Assembly: GCA_025774405.1 (NCBI GenBank)
Contig: JALGWB010000126.1
Span: 1 to 6,373, forward strand
Direction of reading: 5' to 3'
Length of the DNA stretch: 6,373 nucleotides
Source of the DNA: a bacterium
GTDB lineage: Bacteria; Arandabacterota; Arandabacteria; Arandabacterales; Arandabacteraceae
In this document: piece by piece, positions 5,788 through 6,373 of the stretch
How the letters are laid out: each line of letters begins with the position of its first letter
Position numbering within the stretch: position 1 is the stretch's first letter
Notes under the pieces: generated by a model
The model's database searches: none
Told to the model about the DNA's origin: nothing
The model's input: the letters and a program-made list of their open reading frames with translations, nothing else
Program-made: the position numbers and the translations under genes

Positions 5788-6160
5788 ACCGCCTCCGCCT
5801 TATTTCAACCTCTACCGAGCCAACTCTGGTCGAAATCGGGATATTCATCTTCCGCACACGGACCGTTACCACTTCAGGGTTGAATGTCTCGAGTATCCTT
5901 TTGGCTATTTCAGAGGCAAGGCTCTCCAAGAGCAGGAACTCCTCTTCACCAGCCACCTTTTCAACAAGCGCACACACTGCCTCGTAATTTATCGTCCTGC
6001 GGATATCGTCACCGGCTATTGCAGGCTCCAGATCCTGATAGAGATCAACGTCAATCACCAGGCGCTGTCCCACCTGACGTTCAGCTTCGTCAACTCCATG
6101 ATGCCCGAGAACATTGATACCCCGAATGGAGATCTTATCAAGATCCTCAACGTTGCTCAA
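5786..6160 (-). CDS. folB: Dihydroneopterin aldolase
   Basis: 124 residues, normal for FolB, which cleaves 7,8-dihydroneopterin to 6-hydroxymethyl-7,8-dihydropterin and glycolaldehyde; the product feeds FolK, encoded next. The family pattern is visible: 'ISIRGINVLGHHGVDEAER' (10-28) with the Glu/Arg at 27-28, 'GQRLVIDVDL' (31-40), 'TINYEAV' (56-62) with Tyr59, 'LLLESLA' (76-82) with Glu79, a conserved pterin-anchoring glutamate, and 'VRVRKMNIPI' (100-109) with the catalytic Lys104. The position after the lysine is Met rather than the common proline, a minor deviation. It starts with TTG at 6160, which overlaps the TGA stop of the upstream aminotransferase as TTGA, the coupled arrangement usually seen as ATGA. 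A GTGAGG lies about ten bases upstream. Confidence 0.95.
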   Translation of the reverse strand: MSNVEDLDKISIRGINVLGHHGVDEAERQVGQRLVIDVDLYQDLEPAIAGDDIRRTINYEAVCALVEKVAGEEEFLLLESLASEIAKRILETFNPEVVTVRVRKMNIPISTRVGSVEVEIRRRR

Positions 6161-6373
6161 AACGCTCTGACCTCACTCAGCCTTTCGCAGGCTAGCTCGA
6201 CTTTTTCCGTTGGACAGGTGACCGAAAGTCTAAAGTAGCCCTCGCCGTGACCGCCAAAGCCACAACCCGGGGCGACAAGCAACCCAGCCGTATCCAGCAG
6301 TTTCTCTGCAAAGGTTGTGGATGGACTCCCATCCGGCACCCTGACCCAGAGGTAGAGGGTTGCAGGTGAATTA
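6157..6373 (-). CDS. dapL: Class I/II PLP-dependent aminotransferase, C-terminal end (LL-diaminopimelate aminotransferase-like), partial
   Basis: Only the last 72 codons are inside the window; the frame is open to the right edge (first complete codon ends at 6372), so the 5' part lies outside. The visible end reads 'PATLYLWVRVPDG', then 'FAEKLLDTAGLLVAPGCGFG', then 'GEGYFRLSVTCP' and a closing helix 'ACERLSEV'. This is the small-domain ending of fold-type I aminotransferases; the 'PG-x-GFG-x-x-GEGYFR' form, whose arginine binds the substrate carboxylate, is typical of DapL and related AspC-like enzymes. DapL makes LL-diaminopimelate from tetrahydrodipicolinate for lysine and peptidoglycan. 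With so little visible, another aminotransferase of the same superfamily is possible. It is the first visible gene of the operon and its TGA stop overlaps the folB start. Confidence 0.75.
   Translation of the reverse strand, partial: NSPATLYLWVRVPDGSPSTTFAEKLLDTAGLLVAPGCGFGGHGEGYFRLSVTCPTEKVELACERLSEVRAF

Noticed and set aside
1..6373. CRISPR repeats, transposase or phage genes, tRNA or rRNA, riboswitches.
   Set aside because: I saw no repeated spacers, terminal inverted repeats, integrase-like motifs or structured RNA signatures. The window is filled with housekeeping coding sequence.

Overview
The window is a dense bacterial chromosomal segment with about equal GC and AT. It shows no mobile elements, RNA genes, CRISPR array or non-coding gap. 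It looks like core metabolism of a bacterium, probably diderm, because it has a SurA/PpiD-type extracytoplasmic foldase and a Tat component. DapL-type aminotransferase, a free-standing LytR_C protein and many GTG/TTG starts are compatible with an uncultivated lineage, for example in the FCB or neighbouring candidate phyla. The sequence does not fix the phylum, and this placement is inference.

Layout. On the + strand, positions 3-1163 hold the 3' part of a parvulin-type peptidyl-prolyl isomerase gene that begins left of the window. It meets head-on a nine-gene minus-strand block filling 1160-6373. In transcription order this block is: DapL-like aminotransferase (3' end only), folB, folK, deoxynucleoside kinase, panB, a panC-glmU(N) fusion, a HIT-family nucleotide hydrolase/phosphorylase, a membrane-anchored LytR_C protein, and tatA/B. 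Junctions are overlaps of 1-56 bp or gaps of 7-10 bp, so the block is very probably one operon with translational coupling. Its promoter lies right of the window. The convergent gene ends share a palindromic CTAG, giving a TAG stop on each strand.

How the genes fit together. FolB and FolK are consecutive steps of pterin/folate synthesis. PanB consumes 5,10-methylene-tetrahydrofolate to make ketopantoate, and PanC makes pantothenate for CoA. The kinase salvages deoxynucleosides. The GlmU-type domain makes UDP-GlcNAc for the envelope, DapL makes diaminopimelate for peptidoglycan and lysine, and LytR_C and Tat act at the envelope. The operon therefore mixes cofactor, nucleotide and cell-envelope supply.

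The main oddity is the single reading frame joining a complete PanC to a complete GlmU uridyltransferase domain without the usual acetyltransferase domain. The joint falls where PanC normally ends and GlmU normally begins, and a GTG codon sits at the first GlmU residue. I found no clearly new multi-gene system. This fusion is the item most worth following up.
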